DNA from: Minisyncoccota bacterium | GTDB lineage: Bacteria; Patescibacteria; Paceibacteria; UBA9973 | Length of the DNA stretch: 5,216 nt | NCBI GenBank assembly: GCA_028696935.1 | Contig: JAQVGE010000074.1 | Span: 1-5,216 of the forward strand | Reading direction: 5' to 3' | Shown: in pieces, positions 4,655-5,216 of the stretch | How positions within the stretch are numbered: position 1 is the stretch's first letter | Layout of the letters: every line of letters begins with the position of its first letter | Notes under the pieces: model-generated | Told to the model about the DNA's origin: nothing | Database searches by the model: none | What the model saw: the letters and a program-made list of their open reading frames with translations, nothing else | Program-made: the position numbers and the translations under genes

Positions 4655-5208
4655 AGAAATGCAGCATCACTGGCTGCGGCAAGCACGCAGCGGTACGCGA
4701 ACTGTGCGGAATGCACTACGCGAGATTGAAGCGCCACGGCACTACAGATGCCCCGGCGAAATTCTTTGGTACGCCTGAACAGCGGTTCTGGACAAAGGTT
4801 GATAAGTCGGACGGATGCTGGGAGTGGAAGGCCAGCAAGCACCACGACGGCTACGGCCTGTTCAATGCCGGCCCTGCTGGCTATGTCATGGCCCACCGCT
4901 TTTCGTTTGAGATGCACCACGGCCAGATACCTGACGGCATGTGCGTCTGCCACCACTGCGACAACCCGGCATGCGTGAATCCGGCCCACCTGTTCATCGG
5001 CAGCCACAAAGAGAACATGGACGACCGAGACGCCAAAGGGCGCGTGGCCGCTGGCGAAGCAAGCGGAGTTGCCAAGCTGTCAGAGTCGGAAGTCATGGCC
5101 ATCCGTGAGGACTCCAGAACAACGCGAGAGATTGGCGCCCAGTACGGCATTTCAAATTCTCACGTGTCGCTCATCAAGCGCAACAAGTCGTGGAGGCACG
5201 TAGCATGA
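4651..5208 (+). CDS. HNH endonuclease with N-terminal zinc-finger motif and C-terminal HTH
   Basis: The product has 185 residues from ATG 4651. Three parts are visible. Residues 1-30 carry Cys4, Cys9, Cys19 and His22 followed by YARLKRHG, a small zinc-finger-like element often found in front of phage HNH enzymes. Residues 45-131 are an HNH_3-type nuclease: RFWTKV, GCWEWK and DGYG (66-69), AHRFSFEMHHGQIPDG (81-96), then CHHCDNPACVNPAHLFIGS (100-118) with His101, Asn110 and His113 as likely catalytic or metal ligands, and ENMDD with Asn122. Residues 143-184 (LSESEVMAIRED, TTREIGAQYGISNSHVSLIK, NKSWRHV) form a helix-turn-helix probably binding DNA. This architecture is typical of free-standing homing-type endonucleases that nick or cut phage DNA at preferred sites and spread between phages. 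All motif residues are present, so it is likely active. It is joined to its neighbours by ATGA overlaps at both ends. Confidence 0.9.
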   Translation: MKKCSITGCGKHAAVRELCGMHYARLKRHGTTDAPAKFFGTPEQRFWTKVDKSDGCWEWKASKHHDGYGLFNAGPAGYVMAHRFSFEMHHGQIPDGMCVCHHCDNPACVNPAHLFIGSHKENMDDRDAKGRVAAGEASGVAKLSESEVMAIREDSRTTREIGAQYGISNSHVSLIKRNKSWRHVA

Positions 5209-5216
5209 AGCCGACA
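5205..5216 (+). CDS. start of a further gene (3' truncated)
   Basis: ATG 5205 overlaps the HNH stop as ATGA, and GGAGG (5192-5196) lies eight bases upstream. Only Met-Lys-Pro-Thr is visible before the window ends, so the product cannot be named. The start signal matches the pattern of the other genes here, showing that the operon continues to the right. Confidence 0.55.

Noticed and set aside
1..5216. CRISPR array, tRNA or rRNA genes, insertion-sequence ends, attachment sites
   Set aside because: No regularly spaced repeats, cloverleaf-like segments, rRNA-like sequence, transposase or paired terminal repeats were seen on reading through; the DNA is almost entirely coding.

Overview
The window is about 5.2 kb of G+C-rich DNA (roughly 60% by eye) in which every credible gene lies on the + strand. 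Genes are packed end to end with ATGA or similar short overlaps and strong Shine-Dalgarno sites. The gene content is that of the early recombination/replication region of a tailed phage or prophage: a RecA-like ATPase tail, DUF669, DUF2303, a PD-(D/E)XK exonuclease, an HNH endonuclease and many small orphan proteins. Codon use and protein style suggest a proteobacterial host, most likely Burkholderiales-like. That host guess is inference; no rRNA, tRNA or host gene is present to fix it.

Layout. 1-164: C-terminus of a probable phage AAA/RecA-like ATPase, followed by a short gap with a weak hairpin and T-run. 218-733: DUF669 protein. 734-833: a 100-base non-coding gap holding a GC-rich hairpin. 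834-1306: two small conserved-looking orphan genes, the first with a GTG start. 1303-1809: a two-part protein whose C-terminal half is a DUF2829/Tad2 domain, the family of phage sponges that capture the Thoeris immune signal. 1821-2156: a small orphan that probably travels with the next gene. 2166-3092: DUF2303 (YfdQ-like) protein. 3067-3339: a 90-residue orphan overlapping the end of DUF2303. 3332-4417: a PD-(D/E)XK exonuclease with a Cas4/AddB-like four-cysteine pattern plus a second four-cysteine group. 4442-4654: a small Cys/His protein. 4651-5208: an HNH endonuclease with an N-terminal zinc-finger-like motif and a C-terminal helix-turn-helix. 5205-5216: the first four codons of another gene.

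How the genes may work together (inference): the ATPase, DUF669 protein, DUF2303 protein and exonuclease look like one DNA-processing module, with the nuclease making single strands and the ATPase and DUF669 protein acting on them. No recognisable RecT/Red-beta/Erf annealing protein lies in the window. Inside this module sit the Tad2-like anti-defence gene and several unassigned small genes, which are the best places to look for undescribed functions. The window seems to be one polycistronic unit; no convincing promoter and no strong terminator was found.
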